A stretch of DNA of 64,000 nt from Pseudomonas sp. GM79 (GTDB lineage Bacteria; Pseudomonadota; Gammaproteobacteria; Pseudomonadales; Pseudomonadaceae). The translations under genes were made by a program, and so were the position numbers. The notes below the pieces were generated by a model that saw only the letters and a list, made by a program, of their open reading frames with translations, had not been told where the DNA came from and did not search any database. The DNA is taken from NCBI RefSeq assembly GCF_000282495.1, contig NZ_AKJE01000025.1:146500-210499 (forward strand). Reading direction: 5' to 3'. Shown piece after piece: positions 48,770-59,211 of the stretch; the stretch's first letter is position 1; every line of letters starts with the position of its first letter.

Positions 48770-49203
48770 AGGGCCTGCTACAACGCGTGCGTGGCGCGCG
48801 AGTCGAGGTTGCGGGAGAGGTGGTTGGCGCGATAGATCAGGGGTTGCTGGTGCTGGTGGCGGTCGAGCCCGACGATACGCGGGCCAGCGCCGACAAACTT
48901 CTGCATAAACTGCTTAACTATCGAGTATTCAGTGACGCCGAGGGCAAGATGAATCTGTCCCTGGCGGACGTAGGCGGCGGGTTGCTGCTGGTCTCGCAGT
49001 TCACCTTGGCCGCCGACACCAAAAACGGGTTGCGCCCAAGTTTTTCGACTGCGGCTCCTCCAGGTTTGGGTGAGGAGCTGTTCGACTATCTAACAGGTAA
49101 AGCGAAACAGATGCATGGCACTGTGGCATCAGGTAGATTCGGCGCGGATATGCAGGTGCATCTGGTCAATGATGGCCCGGTAACCTTCCTGTTACAGACG
49201 TGA
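48766..49203 (+). CDS. dtd: D-aminoacyl-tRNA deacylase
   Basis: 145 residues, which hydrolyses D-amino acids mischarged on tRNA. Signatures are [32 protein letters not shown] (active-site threonine) and the cross-subunit motif [11 protein letters not shown] with Gly-Pro. It is co-translated with pip. Confidence 0.97.
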   Translation: MKGLLQRVRGARVEVAGEVVGAIDQGLLVLVAVEPDDTRASADKLLHKLLNYRVFSDAEGKMNLSLADVGGGLLLVSQFTLAADTKNGLRPSFSTAAPPGLGEELFDYLTGKAKQMHGTVASGRFGADMQVHLVNDGPVTFLLQT

Positions 49204-49410
49204 AAGCGCTTAAAACATCTTTTTAAGGGCATTTCGACTGAAAACAGAGGTTTTTCCCGATAAATACTTGGTTCCACCTGATGCGTTGTAACGCGGCCTG
49301 CTAGATAATCGCGCGCTACGGGGATCAGCGTTCGTTGGTCCGTTTTGACTTAGGTAGAGACTTGTCCGAGACCTGTTGGGGAATCATTTTGCCCCATAGG
49401 AGTCGGAACA

Positions 49411-49482
49411 ATGCTCGCCAACTTGGCAAGAGTCGTTCGCAGGGTCGGTTTTTTTCCACCGCACACCGTGCTGGCACTTTAA
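49411..49482 (+). CDS. Possible 23-residue leader peptide upstream of opgG
   Basis: A short frame, starting MLANLARVVRRVGFFPPH, with a strong AGGAG eight bases before its ATG. It ends 42 bases before the opgG start. It has no known homologue that I recognise. The otherwise empty 321-base dtd-opgG gap, together with the well-placed ribosome-binding site, suggests translation, perhaps as a regulatory leader. Chance occurrence is possible. Confidence 0.35.
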   Translation: MLANLARVVRRVGFFPPHTVLAL

Positions 49483-49524
49483 CTGGCCGTTGGTTTTTTG
49501 ATCTGTTTTCGGCGAGGGTTGCTC

Positions 49525-51330
49525 GTGATTGTTAGTCCCTGTAATGCACCAAAATTGTCTGCCAAACGGTTTCGAAGCGCTCTGGTAGCAGGCTCTGCAC
49601 TGCTCTGCCTGTTCAGCGCCGGTCAACTTTGGGCATTCAATCTGGATGACGTATCGGTCAAGGCAAAAGAGCTGGCCGGGCAAAAATACGAAGCCCCGCG
49701 CAGTAACCTGCCGAATGAATTTCGCGAGATGAAATTCGCGGACTATCAAAAAATCCGGTTCCTCACGGAAAAAGCCGAATGGGCGAACCAGAAAACCCCT
49801 TTCAAGCTGTCGTTCTATCACCAGGGCATGCACTTCGATACGCCGGTGAAAATCAACGAAATCACGGCCAACACCGTCGAAGAGATCAAATACGACCCAA
49901 GTCGTTTCGATTTCGGCGACGTGAAGTTCGATCCTAAAGCCACCGAACAGCTGGGCTATGCCGGTTTCCGTGTGCTGTACCCGATCAACAAGGCCGACAA
50001 GCAAGACGAAATCATGACCATGCTTGGCGCGAGCTACTTCCGCGTCATCGGCAAAGGGCAAACCTACGGGCTCTCCGCTCGCGGCATGGCCATTGATACC
50101 GCGTTGCCATCCGGCGAAGAGTTCCCGCGCTTCACCGAGTTCTGGATTCAACAGCCCAAACCGGGCGACAAGCACCTGGTGATCTTTGCCCTGCTGGATT
50201 CGCCGCGTGCCACCGGTGCCTATCGCCTGACCGTACGTCCAGGCAGCGACACGGTCGTCGACGTCAAGGCCAAGATGTTCCTGCGTGACAAAGTCACCAA
50301 GCTCGGCGTTGCGCCGTTGACCAGCATGTTCCTGTTCGGCGCCAACCAGCCGTCGAAAGTGCTGAACTACCGTCGCGAGCTGCACGATTCCAGCGGCCTG
50401 TCGATCCATGCCGGCAATGGCGAATGGATCTGGCGCCCACTGAACAATCCGAAACACCTGGCGGTGAGCAACTTCTCGATCGAGAACCCGCGCGGTTTCG
50501 GCTTGCTGCAACGTGGCCGTGACTTCAGTCACTACGAAGACCTCGATGACCGCTACGACAAGCGCCCAAGTGCCTGGATCGAACCGAAAGGCGATTGGGG
50601 CAAAGGCTCCGTCGATCTGGTAGAGATTCCTACGGCCGACGAAACCAACGACAATATTGTCGCTTTCTGGAGTCCGGAAAAACTGCCTGAGCCTGGCCAG
50701 TCCCTGGACGTTGCCTACCGCATGCACTGGACTCTCGACGAAGCCTCCCTGCATTCGCCGGACAGCGCCTGGGTTCAACAGACCTTGCGTTCCACAGGTG
50801 ACGTCAAGCAGTCGAACCTGATTCGTCAACCGGACGGCAGCGTAGCCTATCTGGTGGATTTCCAAGGCCCGTCCCTGCAAGTCCTGCCGGAAGATGCTGA
50901 AGTGCGCAGCCAGGTGAGCGTTGGCGACAACGCAGAACTGGTCGAGAACAGCGTCCGTTACAACCCTGAAACCAAGGGCTGGCGCCTGACTTTGCGGATG
51001 AAGATCAAGGATCCGAGCAAGGCCACCGAAATGCGCGCTGCGCTGGTCAAGACCATCACGCCTGCCGAGGCACTCAAGACCGCGGCACCAGCGTCCAGTT
51101 CTTCCGTTGCCAAGGCCGACAAGATCGCCGCCCGCCAGCAAGAGAAGAAGGACAAGGAAGCCAAGCAGGCTGAAGCACAAGCCCAGCAAGTCAAGGACAC
51201 CAAGGACAAGGACAACAAAGACGCCAAGCAGCCTGTTGCTGCCGAAGCGGCCCCAGCCACAACGGAATCGGCACCGACTGAACAAGTCCTGACCGAGACC
51301 TGGAGCTATCAGTTGCCCGCCGATGAGTAA
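49525..51330 (+). CDS. opgG: Glucans biosynthesis protein G
   Basis: 601 residues, the periplasmic protein needed to build the branched beta-glucans that balance low osmolarity. A signal peptide runs to about residue 37 ([14 protein letters not shown]). The MdoG domain follows ([19 protein letters not shown] ... [14 protein letters not shown] ... [32 protein letters not shown]). Near the end, about residues 515-588, is a Lys/Ala/Gln-rich low-complexity segment, then [13 protein letters not shown]. The start is GTG at 49525 with GAGGG upstream, giving the usual MIVSP N-terminus. opgH overlaps its end by eight bases. Confidence 0.95.
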   Translation: MIVSPCNAPKLSAKRFRSALVAGSALLCLFSAGQLWAFNLDDVSVKAKELAGQKYEAPRSNLPNEFREMKFADYQKIRFLTEKAEWANQKTPFKLSFYHQGMHFDTPVKINEITANTVEEIKYDPSRFDFGDVKFDPKATEQLGYAGFRVLYPINKADKQDEIMTMLGASYFRVIGKGQTYGLSARGMAIDTALPSGEEFPRFTEFWIQQPKPGDKHLVIFALLDSPRATGAYRLTVRPGSDTVVDVKAKMFLRDKVTKLGVAPLTSMFLFGANQPSKVLNYRRELHDSSGLSIHAGNGEWIWRPLNNPKHLAVSNFSIENPRGFGLLQRGRDFSHYEDLDDRYDKRPSAWIEPKGDWGKGSVDLVEIPTADETNDNIVAFWSPEKLPEPGQSLDVAYRMHWTLDEASLHSPDSAWVQQTLRSTGDVKQSNLIRQPDGSVAYLVDFQGPSLQVLPEDAEVRSQVSVGDNAELVENSVRYNPETKGWRLTLRMKIKDPSKATEMRAALVKTITPAEALKTAAPASSSSVAKADKIAARQQEKKDKEAKQAEAQAQQVKDTKDKDNKDAKQPVAAEAAPATTESAPTEQVLTETWSYQLPADE

Positions 51331-53893
51331 TTCACAAGTACAGCCACAATCGCTTGCCGAGTACCTGGCGCATTTGCCGATGAGCGACGAGCAGCGCGCG
51401 GAACTCGCGGGCTGCAAGTCTTTCAGTGAACTGCACGAACGTCTGTCGTCCTCGACGTTCGACGCGCCGACCGAGGCTGCTCAAGCCTCGGTTGGCCGGC
51501 GCCTGACCCTGAACTCCGCGGAAGAACTGGCGGATGCGGAAATGCTGGTGCTCGACGCCAGTGGTCGGGTTTGCCTGAAGGCAACCCCACCGATCCGTCG
51601 GACCAAAGTCGTGCCCGAGCCGTGGCGCACCAACATTCTGGTGCGTGGCTGGCGTCGGCTGACCGGTCGCACCAATCCGCCGGCGCCGCCGAAAGATGAG
51701 AACGTGCTGCCGGCGGCTCGCTGGCGCACCGTCGGTTCGATCCGCCGCTACATTCTTCTGGTGCTGATGCTCGGTCAGACGATCGTCGCCGGCTGGTACA
51801 TGAAAGGCATCATGCCGTACCAGGGCTGGTCGTTCGTCGATCTTGAAGAAGTCCTGCATCAACCTCTGACCCAAACCGCCACGCAAGTGCTGCCATATGC
51901 CTTGCAAACCAGCATTCTGATTATGTTCGGGATTCTGTTCTGCTGGGTCTCGGCCGGTTTCTGGACTGCGCTGATGGGCTTCCTCGAGTTGATCACCGGC
52001 CGTGACAAGTACCGCATTTCCGGCGCCAGCGCCGGCAATGAGCCGATCGCCAAGGACGCACGCACCGCACTGGTGATGCCGATCTGCAACGAAGACGTGC
52101 CGCGGGTGTTCGCCGGTTTGCGGGCGACCTTCGAATCGGTGGCGGCCTCGGGTAACCTGGATCGCTTCGACTTTTTCGTACTCAGCGACAGTAACGACGC
52201 CGATATCTGCGTTGCCGAGCAGCAGGCCTGGCTGGACGTCTGCCGTGAAGCCAAGGGCTTTGGCAAGATCTTCTATCGCCGCCGCCGTCGCCGCGTAAAG
52301 CGTAAAAGCGGCAACCTCGACGACTTCTGCCGTCGTTGGGGTGGTGACTACAAGTACATGGTCGTACTCGACGCCGACAGCGTGATGAGCGGCGAATGCC
52401 TGAGCAGTCTGGTGCGCCTGATGGAAGCCACGCCGGACGCCGGGATCATCCAGACCGCGCCGCGTGCGTCGGGCATGGACACCCTTTATGCGCGTATGCA
52501 GCAGTTCGCCACGCGTGTGTATGGTCCGTTGTTCACCGCCGGTCTGCACTTCTGGCAGTTGGGCGAATCCCACTATTGGGGTCACAACGCGATCATCCGC
52601 ATGAAGCCGTTCATCGAGCACTGCGCCCTGGCGCCGTTGCCCGGTAAAGGCGCGTTTGCCGGTGCGATTCTGTCCCACGACTTCGTCGAAGCTGCGCTGA
52701 TGCGCCGTGCCGGCTGGGGCGTGTGGATTGCCTACGACTTGCCAGGCAGCTATGAAGAACTGCCGCCGAACCTGCTGGACGAACTCAAGCGTGACCGTCG
52801 CTGGTGCCACGGTAACCTGATGAACTTCCGGCTGTTCCTGGTAAAAGGCATGCACCCGGTGCACCGTGCGGTGTTCCTGACCGGCGTGATGTCGTACCTG
52901 TCTGCGCCGTTGTGGTTCTTGTTCCTGGTGTTGTCGACGGCCTTGCTGGCGGTCAACACGTTGATGGAGCCGCAGTACTTCCTGGAACCGCGTCAGCTCT
53001 ATCCACTGTGGCCACAATGGCAGCCGGACAAGGCAATTGCGCTGTTCTCGACGACCATCGTGCTGCTGTTCCTGCCGAAGTTGCTGAGCATCATCCTGAT
53101 CTGGACCAAAGGCGCGAAAGAGTTTGGTGGCAAGTTCAAGGTGACGCTGTCGATGCTGCTGGAGATGTTGTTTTCCATGCTGCTGGCGCCGGTGCGGATG
53201 ATCTTCCACACCCGTTTCGTACTCGCCGCGTTCCTCGGCTGGGCCGCGACCTGGAACTCGCCGCAACGTGACGATGACTCCACGCCGTGGAGCGAAGCGG
53301 TCAAGCGCCACGGCCCGCAAACCTTGCTGGGCTTCTTCTGGGCCCTGTTGGTGATCTGGCTGAACCCGAGCTTCTTGTGGTGGCTGGTGCCGATCGTCGG
53401 TTCGCTGATGTTGTCGATCCCGGTATCGGTGATCTCCAGTCGCGTCGGCCTGGGCCTGAAGTCCCGTGACGAAAGCCTGTTCCTGATTCCTGAGGAATAT
53501 GCCCCGCCACAGGAATTGCTGGCGACCGATCAGTACACCCACGAAAACCGTTGGCATGCACTGAACGACGGCTTCGTCCGGTCAGTGGTCGATCCTCAGC
53601 AGAACGCTTTGGCGTGTGCGTTGGCGACGTCTCGTCACCGTCAGGCCGAGCCGATCGAATGGTTGCGCATCGAGCGGGTTCGCCATGCGATGAAGGTCGG
53701 GCCAGCCGGGCTGACCAACAACGAGCGCGTGGCCCTGCTGAGTGATCCGGTGGCACTGGGTCGCTTGCATGAGCAAGTCTGGAACGAAGGCCACGCCGAG
53801 TGGCTGCAAGCCTGGCGCACATCGGTGGATGCCGATCCCCATGCGCCGCTGTTGCCGCTCAAGCCTGTGAGCGTTCAGCCTCAGCCGGCATAA
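51323..53893 (+). CDS. opgH: Glucans biosynthesis glucosyltransferase H
   Basis: 856 residues, an inner-membrane GT2-family enzyme that polymerises glucose from UDP-glucose into the beta-1,2 backbone of periplasmic glucans. Two membrane helices flank residues 140-220. Catalytic elements are [23 protein letters not shown] (DxD), ILSHDFVEA and the RDRRWCHGN (QxxRW-like) motif. A further group of helices follows to about residue 720. It overlaps opgG by eight bases and is followed by a strong terminator. Confidence 0.96.
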   Translation: MSNSQVQPQSLAEYLAHLPMSDEQRAELAGCKSFSELHERLSSSTFDAPTEAAQASVGRRLTLNSAEELADAEMLVLDASGRVCLKATPPIRRTKVVPEPWRTNILVRGWRRLTGRTNPPAPPKDENVLPAARWRTVGSIRRYILLVLMLGQTIVAGWYMKGIMPYQGWSFVDLEEVLHQPLTQTATQVLPYALQTSILIMFGILFCWVSAGFWTALMGFLELITGRDKYRISGASAGNEPIAKDARTALVMPICNEDVPRVFAGLRATFESVAASGNLDRFDFFVLSDSNDADICVAEQQAWLDVCREAKGFGKIFYRRRRRRVKRKSGNLDDFCRRWGGDYKYMVVLDADSVMSGECLSSLVRLMEATPDAGIIQTAPRASGMDTLYARMQQFATRVYGPLFTAGLHFWQLGESHYWGHNAIIRMKPFIEHCALAPLPGKGAFAGAILSHDFVEAALMRRAGWGVWIAYDLPGSYEELPPNLLDELKRDRRWCHGNLMNFRLFLVKGMHPVHRAVFLTGVMSYLSAPLWFLFLVLSTALLAVNTLMEPQYFLEPRQLYPLWPQWQPDKAIALFSTTIVLLFLPKLLSIILIWTKGAKEFGGKFKVTLSMLLEMLFSMLLAPVRMIFHTRFVLAAFLGWAATWNSPQRDDDSTPWSEAVKRHGPQTLLGFFWALLVIWLNPSFLWWLVPIVGSLMLSIPVSVISSRVGLGLKSRDESLFLIPEEYAPPQELLATDQYTHENRWHALNDGFVRSVVDPQQNALACALATSRHRQAEPIEWLRIERVRHAMKVGPAGLTNNERVALLSDPVALGRLHEQVWNEGHAEWLQAWRTSVDADPHAPLLPLKPVSVQPQPA

Positions 53894-53896
53894 CGA

Positions 53897-53922
53897 AAAC
53901 CCCGCGAAAGCGGGGTTTTTTT
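53897..53922 (+). terminator. Terminator of opgGH
   Basis: AAAACCCCGC-GAAA-GCGGGGTTTTTTT, four bases past the opgH stop. Confidence 0.94.
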
Positions 53923-53968
53923 GGGCTGATGATCTGACTGAGCACAACTTTGTGTTCGGCGCGGATCC

Positions 53969-53991
53969 TGTGGGAGCGGGCTTGCCCGCGA
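53969..53991 (+). repeat. Single REP sequence
   Basis: One copy, TGTGGGAGCGGGCTTGCCCG, without an inverted partner nearby. Confidence 0.75.
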
Positions 53992-54035
53992 TTGCATCAC
54001 CCCGGTTTCAAGCGAGCCGGGATACCCGCATCAGC

Positions 54036-55952
54036 TCAAACCTTGAACCGCCCCACCAGCATCTGCAAATGCGTCCCCAGCCGCGCCAGCTCGACGCTGG
54101 AGGCCGCGGTCTCTTCACTGGCTGCCGAGGTCTGCTCGGACACATCACGCACGTTCAGCACGCTGCGGTTGATCTCTTCAGCCACCGCGCTCTGTTGCTC
54201 GGCAGCGGCGGCGATCTGCTGGTTCATTGACTGGATCGCCGACACGGTGCGGGTGATGCTTTCCAGCGAGCCACCGGCGCGGCGGGTCAGTTCGACGCTG
54301 CTGTCGGTCAGGCTGCGGCTGTTGTCCATGATGGTCGCGACCTGCTGAGTGCCGGTTTGCAGGCCGACGATCAGCTCTTCGATTTCTTCGGTGGACTTCT
54401 GTGTGCGCTGGGCCAGGCTGCGGACTTCGTCGGCGACCACCGCAAAACCGCGCCCGGCTTCACCGGCGCGGGCGGCTTCGATGGCGGCGTTGAGCGCCAG
54501 CAGGTTGGTTTGCTGGGCCACGGACTTGATCACATCGAGCACGCTGCCGATCTTGTCGCTTTCGCGTTTCAGATCGCCCATGGCGGCGGTGGAGTTGCCG
54601 ACTTCGACGGCCAGGCGCTCGATCTGGGCGATGGCTTCGCCGACCACTCTGTCACCCTCGCGGGCTTGTTGGTCGGCGGCGACGGCAGCTTCGGACGCTT
54701 CCTCGGCATTGCGCGCGACTTCTTGCACCGTGGCGGTCATTTCGTGCATGGCGGTGGCCACCTGATCGGTCTCGACCTTCTGGCTGTTGACCCCGGCGCT
54801 GGTTTGTTCGGTAACGGCGGACAGCTCTTCAGCGGCGCTGGCGATCTGGGTCACGCCGTCGCTGATGCCTCCGATCAGTTCTCGCAGGCCCAGGGTCATG
54901 CTTTGCATGGCGCGCTGCAGCTGACCCAGTTCGTCCTGACGTTCGGAAATCAGGTTGTGAGTCAGGTCGCCCGCGGCGACACGCTCAGCCACTTTGAGGG
55001 TCTGGCTCAGAGGGATGACGATCTGGCGAGTGATGGCCCAAGCCGCGAATAAACCAAAGGCTGACGCCAGGACGGTGGCCAACAGCAGCATGTTTTTGGC
55101 ATGTGCCGCATCGGTGTCACGTACGACGGTTTGCGAGGCGGTGAGTTTTTTGCTGGTGTCGAACAGAATGTCGCCTTGCGCGCTCATACGCTTGAAGGCT
55201 GCAGCGCTGGCGACTTGGGAGTCGCGGAACTGGCTGACAGCCGCGCGATAGGCTTTGAGCGAGTCGGTCGCCTGTTGCAGGTTGGCGATGTGTTGTTCCG
55301 GCAGTTGAGACGGCAGGCTTTCGAGGTTTTTCAGAGCATTGCCGATGGCGTCCAGCGCTGGCTGCTCGGCTTCGGGCTTGCCGCTATAGGTGTAGCCGCG
55401 TACCTGGAAACGCGCTTGCTGGATCAGTTTGCTCAGGTCGATCACGCTGTTGAACTGGGCGACACTGTCGCCTTGCAGCAGGGATTTTTCGACTTCAGCG
55501 ACCCGGGCCACAGCATTATCGGCAGTGGCGCCCAATTTGCTGCGAGCATCTTCGCGGGTGGCGGTAGCCTGAGTCATATCAGCGAAGGCGCGTTTGTACT
55601 CGCTGACGGCGGCAAGTTGTTGATCGACCATTGCCACGTCGGCAGGCTGTTCGACCAGCGTACGGGCGGTTTTCAGGCCGGTATCGAGTTGACCGATCAG
55701 CTCGTTGACGGCGCCCGGGCCTTGTTCGCCACGGCGCATGTCGTAATCCAGACGGGCGAGACGCAGGTCTTTGGTCAGCTCATTGAGGCTGGAAATAAAC
55801 CCTAGCGTATCGCCACGGCTGATCACACCGCTCAGGCCGGTCCAGCCGGTAAAGGTGATCAACAAGGTCAGAAGCAGCACCAGACCGAAGCCAACACCCA
55901 GTTTGCGATTGACGCTTACATTTCCCAGTTTCTCGGCTAGCCATCGGTACAT
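54036..55952 (-). CDS. Methyl-accepting chemotaxis protein with helical (HBM-type) sensor
   Basis: 638 residues. Membrane helix 1 is about residues 18-40. A long all-helical periplasmic region of about 245 residues follows ([15 protein letters not shown] ... [19 protein letters not shown]), then helix 2 ([28 protein letters not shown]), HAMP, and the signalling hairpin [41 protein letters not shown]. Sensor length and the RYTYSG-like motif fit HBM receptors for organic acids. In P. aeruginosa an HBM receptor for alpha-ketoglutarate (McpK) lies near opgH, so the same ligand class is plausible here. The ATG at 55952 matches the family N-terminus. Confidence 0.9.
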   Translation of the reverse strand: MYRWLAEKLGNVSVNRKLGVGFGLVLLLTLLITFTGWTGLSGVISRGDTLGFISSLNELTKDLRLARLDYDMRRGEQGPGAVNELIGQLDTGLKTARTLVEQPADVAMVDQQLAAVSEYKRAFADMTQATATREDARSKLGATADNAVARVAEVEKSLLQGDSVAQFNSVIDLSKLIQQARFQVRGYTYSGKPEAEQPALDAIGNALKNLESLPSQLPEQHIANLQQATDSLKAYRAAVSQFRDSQVASAAAFKRMSAQGDILFDTSKKLTASQTVVRDTDAAHAKNMLLLATVLASAFGLFAAWAITRQIVIPLSQTLKVAERVAAGDLTHNLISERQDELGQLQRAMQSMTLGLRELIGGISDGVTQIASAAEELSAVTEQTSAGVNSQKVETDQVATAMHEMTATVQEVARNAEEASEAAVAADQQAREGDRVVGEAIAQIERLAVEVGNSTAAMGDLKRESDKIGSVLDVIKSVAQQTNLLALNAAIEAARAGEAGRGFAVVADEVRSLAQRTQKSTEEIEELIVGLQTGTQQVATIMDNSRSLTDSSVELTRRAGGSLESITRTVSAIQSMNQQIAAAAEQQSAVAEEINRSVLNVRDVSEQTSAASEETAASSVELARLGTHLQMLVGRFKV

Positions 55953-56034
55953 GCTGCTACTCCCTCGGACCATTAATTGGTTTTATGGAGACTGTATCGG
56001 CCGGCTGGCAGGGATCTGTAGGGGAGTAAACACC

Positions 56035-56155
56035 TGTGGCGAGGGAGCTTGCTCCCGCTTGGGCGCGAAGCGGCCGGCGCTTTTTACCAGCAAGACCGCA
56101 TTCACCGGTTTTACGACTGCTTCGCAGCCGAGCGGGAGCAAGCTCCCTCGCCACA
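56035..56155. repeat. Third-family inverted repeat near rsmE
   Basis: Arms TGTGGCGAGGGAGCTTGC and inverse, as after hutG. It fills most of the gap between the chemoreceptor start and the rsmE end. Confidence 0.9.
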
Positions 56156-56171
56156 AGTAGGGTGTTTGACG

Positions 56172-56879
56172 TTAGAACAGGCGCGAAAGCAGCGCGGTGA
56201 CGGCGGTTTCGACCCGCAGGATGCGGTCGCCGAGTTGCACCGGTTGCAGGCCGGCCTTGGCCAGCAGGTCGATTTCGTAGGGAATCCAGCCGCCTTCGGG
56301 GCCGATGGCCAGGGTCACGGGTTCGTTCAGGCCACGAGGGCAGGGTGGGTAGTTACCGGGATGACCGACCAGGCCGAGGGTGCCTTCGGTAATGGGCGGC
56401 AGACGGTCTTCGACAAAGGGCTTGAAGCGTTTCTCGATGACGATTTCCGGCAGCACGCTGTCGCGGGCTTGTTCAAGACCCAGGATCAATTGCTCGCGAA
56501 TCGCCTCGGGTTCCAGGAACGGGGTTTGCCAGAAGCTCTTCTCGACGCGATAGCTGTTCACCAGCACGATGCGCGGCACGCCCATGGCGGCCACGGTCTG
56601 AAACACTCGACGGAGCATTTTCGGTCGTGGCAAAGCCAGCACCAAAGTCAGTGGCAGCTTGGCCGGTGGCGGCTGGTCGAGGGTGACGCGCAACTCGGCT
56701 TCATCGGCGTCCAGGCGCAGCAACTCGGCCGAGCCCATCAAACCGCCGATACGCCCGACCCGCAGGCTGTCGCCAACCACCGAGCGATGGACTTCCTGCA
56801 TGTGGGTCAACCGGCGATCGCGCAGGATCGCCCGGTCGGCCGCAATGAAGTCGGCCTCTTCCAGGAGCAGCAGGTTCAC
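56172..56879 (-). CDS. rsmE: 16S rRNA (uracil(1498)-N(3))-methyltransferase
   Basis: 235 residues of the SPOUT class. N-terminal PUA-like part ([32 protein letters not shown]), then the knot with [21 protein letters not shown] and [17 protein letters not shown], which bind S-adenosylmethionine. It methylates N3 of U1498 in 16S rRNA. It overlaps tatC by four bases (ATGA) and is the last gene of the hisI-hisE-tatABC-rsmE run. Confidence 0.97.
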   Translation of the reverse strand: MNLLLLEEADFIAADRAILRDRRLTHMQEVHRSVVGDSLRVGRIGGLMGSAELLRLDADEAELRVTLDQPPPAKLPLTLVLALPRPKMLRRVFQTVAAMGVPRIVLVNSYRVEKSFWQTPFLEPEAIREQLILGLEQARDSVLPEIVIEKRFKPFVEDRLPPITEGTLGLVGHPGNYPPCPRGLNEPVTLAIGPEGGWIPYEIDLLAKAGLQPVQLGDRILRVETAVTALLSRLF

Positions 56880-57670
56880 GCTTGGGTCGCTGGCGGCTGG
56901 TCGTTGTGATCGTCAGCCGGCTGGTCGTCCGGATGCTCGCCACGCTTGCTGATCAGGCTGCCGAACAGGATGCCGATTTCGAACAGCAACCACATCGGTA
57001 CAGCCAACAGCGTCTGCGAGAAGATGTCCGGTGGCGTCAGGATCATGCCGACCACGAAGCAGCCGATGATCACGTACGGGCGGATTTTCTTCAGGTAGGC
57101 GACGTTGACCACGCCGATCCACACCAGCAGCACCACAGCTACCGGAATCTCGAACGCCACGCCGAAGGCGAAGAACAGCGTCATGACGAAATCAAGGTAG
57201 CTGGTGATGTCGGTCATCATTTCCACGCCGGCCGGGGTGGCGGCGGCGAAGAACTTGAAGATCAGCGGGAACACCAGGAAATAGGCGAAGGCCATGCCGG
57301 TGTAGAACAGCAGAATGCTGGACACCAGCAACGGCACCGCGATGCGCTTCTCATGCTTGTACAGGCCCGGCGCGATAAAGCCCCAGATCTGGTGCAGGAT
57401 CACCGGGATCGCCAGGAACAGCGAGACCATCATGGTCAGTTTCAGCGGCGTCAGGAACGGCGACGACACGTCGGTGGCGATCATCGTCGCGCCGGCCGGC
57501 AGGTACTGGCGCAGCGGCGTGGAGACGAAGGTGTAGATCTGCTGGGTGAAGGCGAACAGCCCGGCAAAAATGATGAACACCGCCACGACACAACGCAGCA
57601 GGCGAGTGCGCAACTCGGTGAGGTGCGAAACCAGCGGCATGTGCTGGTCGTTTTCGGGAAGATCGCTCAT
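56876..57670 (-). CDS. tatC: Twin-arginine translocase subunit TatC
   Basis: 264 residues with six membrane helices. It is the substrate-receptor core of the Tat pathway for folded proteins. Signatures are [17 protein letters not shown] at the N-terminus and [22 protein letters not shown] in the middle. The acidic residue of the signal-peptide site lies in HLTELR. The C-terminus is polar and rich in Asp, Gln and Pro. It overlaps tatB by four bases. Confidence 0.97.
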   Translation of the reverse strand: MSDLPENDQHMPLVSHLTELRTRLLRCVVAVFIIFAGLFAFTQQIYTFVSTPLRQYLPAGATMIATDVSSPFLTPLKLTMMVSLFLAIPVILHQIWGFIAPGLYKHEKRIAVPLLVSSILLFYTGMAFAYFLVFPLIFKFFAAATPAGVEMMTDITSYLDFVMTLFFAFGVAFEIPVAVVLLVWIGVVNVAYLKKIRPYVIIGCFVVGMILTPPDIFSQTLLAVPMWLLFEIGILFGSLISKRGEHPDDQPADDHNDQPPATQA

Positions 57671-58092
57671 GAGGCTCGCGGCGGCAAAGTGGTGTCGTGA
57701 GGCGCCGGCGTTGTCGGCGCGGCGGCAGGAGCAACAGGTTCTACTGGAGTAGCAGGTTCAGCGGTTGCAACCACCGGCATAACCTCAGCCGCAGGCGCAT
57801 GAATCGTCTGCGTCGCCACAGGTTCCACCGGCGTCGGCTCCTGTTGAGTCGGCGTGAAGATCTTCCGCGCCTCCTGCTCCAGGGACAGAATGTGCTCGTT
57901 GTGCAGTTGCCGGCGAATCTCGTCGGCACCGATTTCACGTTCAACTTCCTGTTTGATCGCGTTGAAGCTGCGCTTCAGCCGCCCGACCCACAGGCCGGCG
58001 GTGCGCGCAGCACCCGGCAGACGCTCGGGGCCCAGCACCAGCAAGGCGACGAGGCCGACGAGCAGCAGTTCAGAGAAGCTGATACCAAACAT
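57667..58092 (-). CDS. tatB: Twin-arginine translocase subunit TatB
   Basis: 141 residues: one N-terminal membrane helix with [26 protein letters not shown], an amphipathic helix, and a Pro/Ala/Val/Thr-rich tail of low complexity (about residues 85-141). It binds signal peptides together with TatC. The ATG at 58092 gives the family N-terminus; the longer open frame reads into tatA. It is ten bases downstream of tatA. Confidence 0.96.
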   Translation of the reverse strand: MFGISFSELLLVGLVALLVLGPERLPGAARTAGLWVGRLKRSFNAIKQEVEREIGADEIRRQLHNEHILSLEQEARKIFTPTQQEPTPVEPVATQTIHAPAAEVMPVVATAEPATPVEPVAPAAAPTTPAPHDTTLPPRAS

Positions 58093-58102
58093 TAGTCTGT
58101 GC

Positions 58103-58381
58103 TCACACGTCTTTGCGGATCGGCTCTTCGACTTTTTGCGCCTGCACATCAATGGTGTGCGGCGGGTTCACGGACTGTGTGGTCTGTGGCTGAACAGGTG
58201 GAACCGGTTGGGCCGGGGTCGCTGTCGGGTCGGCCGGTTTTTCGTCGTCGTTCATGGCTTTACGAAAGCCCTTGATCGACTCGCCCACGTCAGTGCCGAG
58301 GTTTTTCAGCTTCTTGGTGCCGAACACCAGCACCACGACAACCAGGATGACGACCCAGTGTTTCCAGTCAAAAATGCCCAT
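58103..58381 (-). CDS. tatA: Twin-arginine translocase subunit TatA
   Basis: 92 residues: membrane helix [20 protein letters not shown], the hinge FGTKKL, an amphipathic helix ([15 protein letters not shown]) and a polar Pro/Thr-rich tail. It oligomerises to form the transport path. A GGAGAGGAACGCA ribosome-binding region precedes it. Confidence 0.96.
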   Translation of the reverse strand: MGIFDWKHWVVILVVVVLVFGTKKLKNLGTDVGESIKGFRKAMNDDEKPADPTATPAQPVPPVQPQTTQSVNPPHTIDVQAQKVEEPIRKDV

Positions 58382-58405
58382 GTTGCGTTCCTCTCCAATA
58401 GTTGT

Positions 58406-58738
58406 TCAGGCGGACGGGCGAGAGGCTTTCTCGGCGTGTCCGGACAGACCGAAGCGACGGTCCAGTTCATCGAGCACAGCCTGTGGATGCTGCCCCAGCT
58501 GGGCGAGCATGACCATGCTGTGGAACCACAAATCGGCGGTCTCGTAGATCACATCGCTGCAGTCACCGCTGATGGCGGCATCCTTGGCGGCAATGATGGT
58601 TTCGACCGACTCTTCGCCGACTTTTTCCAGAATCTTGTTCAAGCCCTTGTGGTACAGGCTGGCGACATACGAGCTGTCGGCGGCGGCGCCTTTGCGCTCT
58701 TCCAGCACCTGGGCCAGACGGGTCAACGTGTCACTCAT
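58406..58738 (-). CDS. hisE: Phosphoribosyl-ATP pyrophosphatase
   Basis: 110 residues, the all-alpha MazG-like enzyme for step 2 of histidine synthesis. Metal-site residues are in [15 protein letters not shown] and [14 protein letters not shown]. It overlaps hisI by eight bases, the usual order in pseudomonads, where HisI and HisE are separate proteins. Confidence 0.97.
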   Translation of the reverse strand: MSDTLTRLAQVLEERKGAAADSSYVASLYHKGLNKILEKVGEESVETIIAAKDAAISGDCSDVIYETADLWFHSMVMLAQLGQHPQAVLDELDRRFGLSGHAEKASRPSA

Positions 58739-59132
58739 GGGTATGTCCTGCCGAGTAGATAGCGTGCGGGTCTTTCAGAACCGGGTCGACGGTTTTCCAG
58801 TCGCCGTTCTCGAAGACGCGGTAGAAGCAGCTCTGACGGCCGGTATGGCAGGCGATGTCGCCGATCTGCTCAACCATCAGGATGATCACGTCAGCGTCAC
58901 AGTCCAGGCGCATCTCATGCAGGGTTTGCACGTGACCGGACTCTTCGCCCTTGCGCCACAGCTTGCCACGGGAACGTGACCAGTAAATGGCACGGTTCTC
59001 GGCAGCGGTCAATTCCAGTGCTTCGCGGTTCATCCAGGCCATCATCAGGACGCGTCCGGTCTTGTGATCCTGGGCAATCGCCGGCACCAGGCCATCGGCG
59101 TCCCACTTGATCTCGTCCAGCCAGTTTTTCAT
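58731..59132 (-). CDS. hisI: Phosphoribosyl-AMP cyclohydrolase
   Basis: 133 residues, step 3 of histidine synthesis. Conserved parts are [35 protein letters not shown] and the metal-binding [28 protein letters not shown]. It heads the hisI-hisE-tatABC-rsmE run. The contrast with the hut cluster is that this is the anabolic histidine route. Confidence 0.97.
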   Translation of the reverse strand: MKNWLDEIKWDADGLVPAIAQDHKTGRVLMMAWMNREALELTAAENRAIYWSRSRGKLWRKGEESGHVQTLHEMRLDCDADVIILMVEQIGDIACHTGRQSCFYRVFENGDWKTVDPVLKDPHAIYSAGHTHE

Positions 59133-59211
59133 CTTCGACTCCGACAGCGGGCTCTACTTCAATAGCTGAACCCAGGCGTTCAAACAGTGTGCCAGCCGAT
59201 CATCCAACTGG

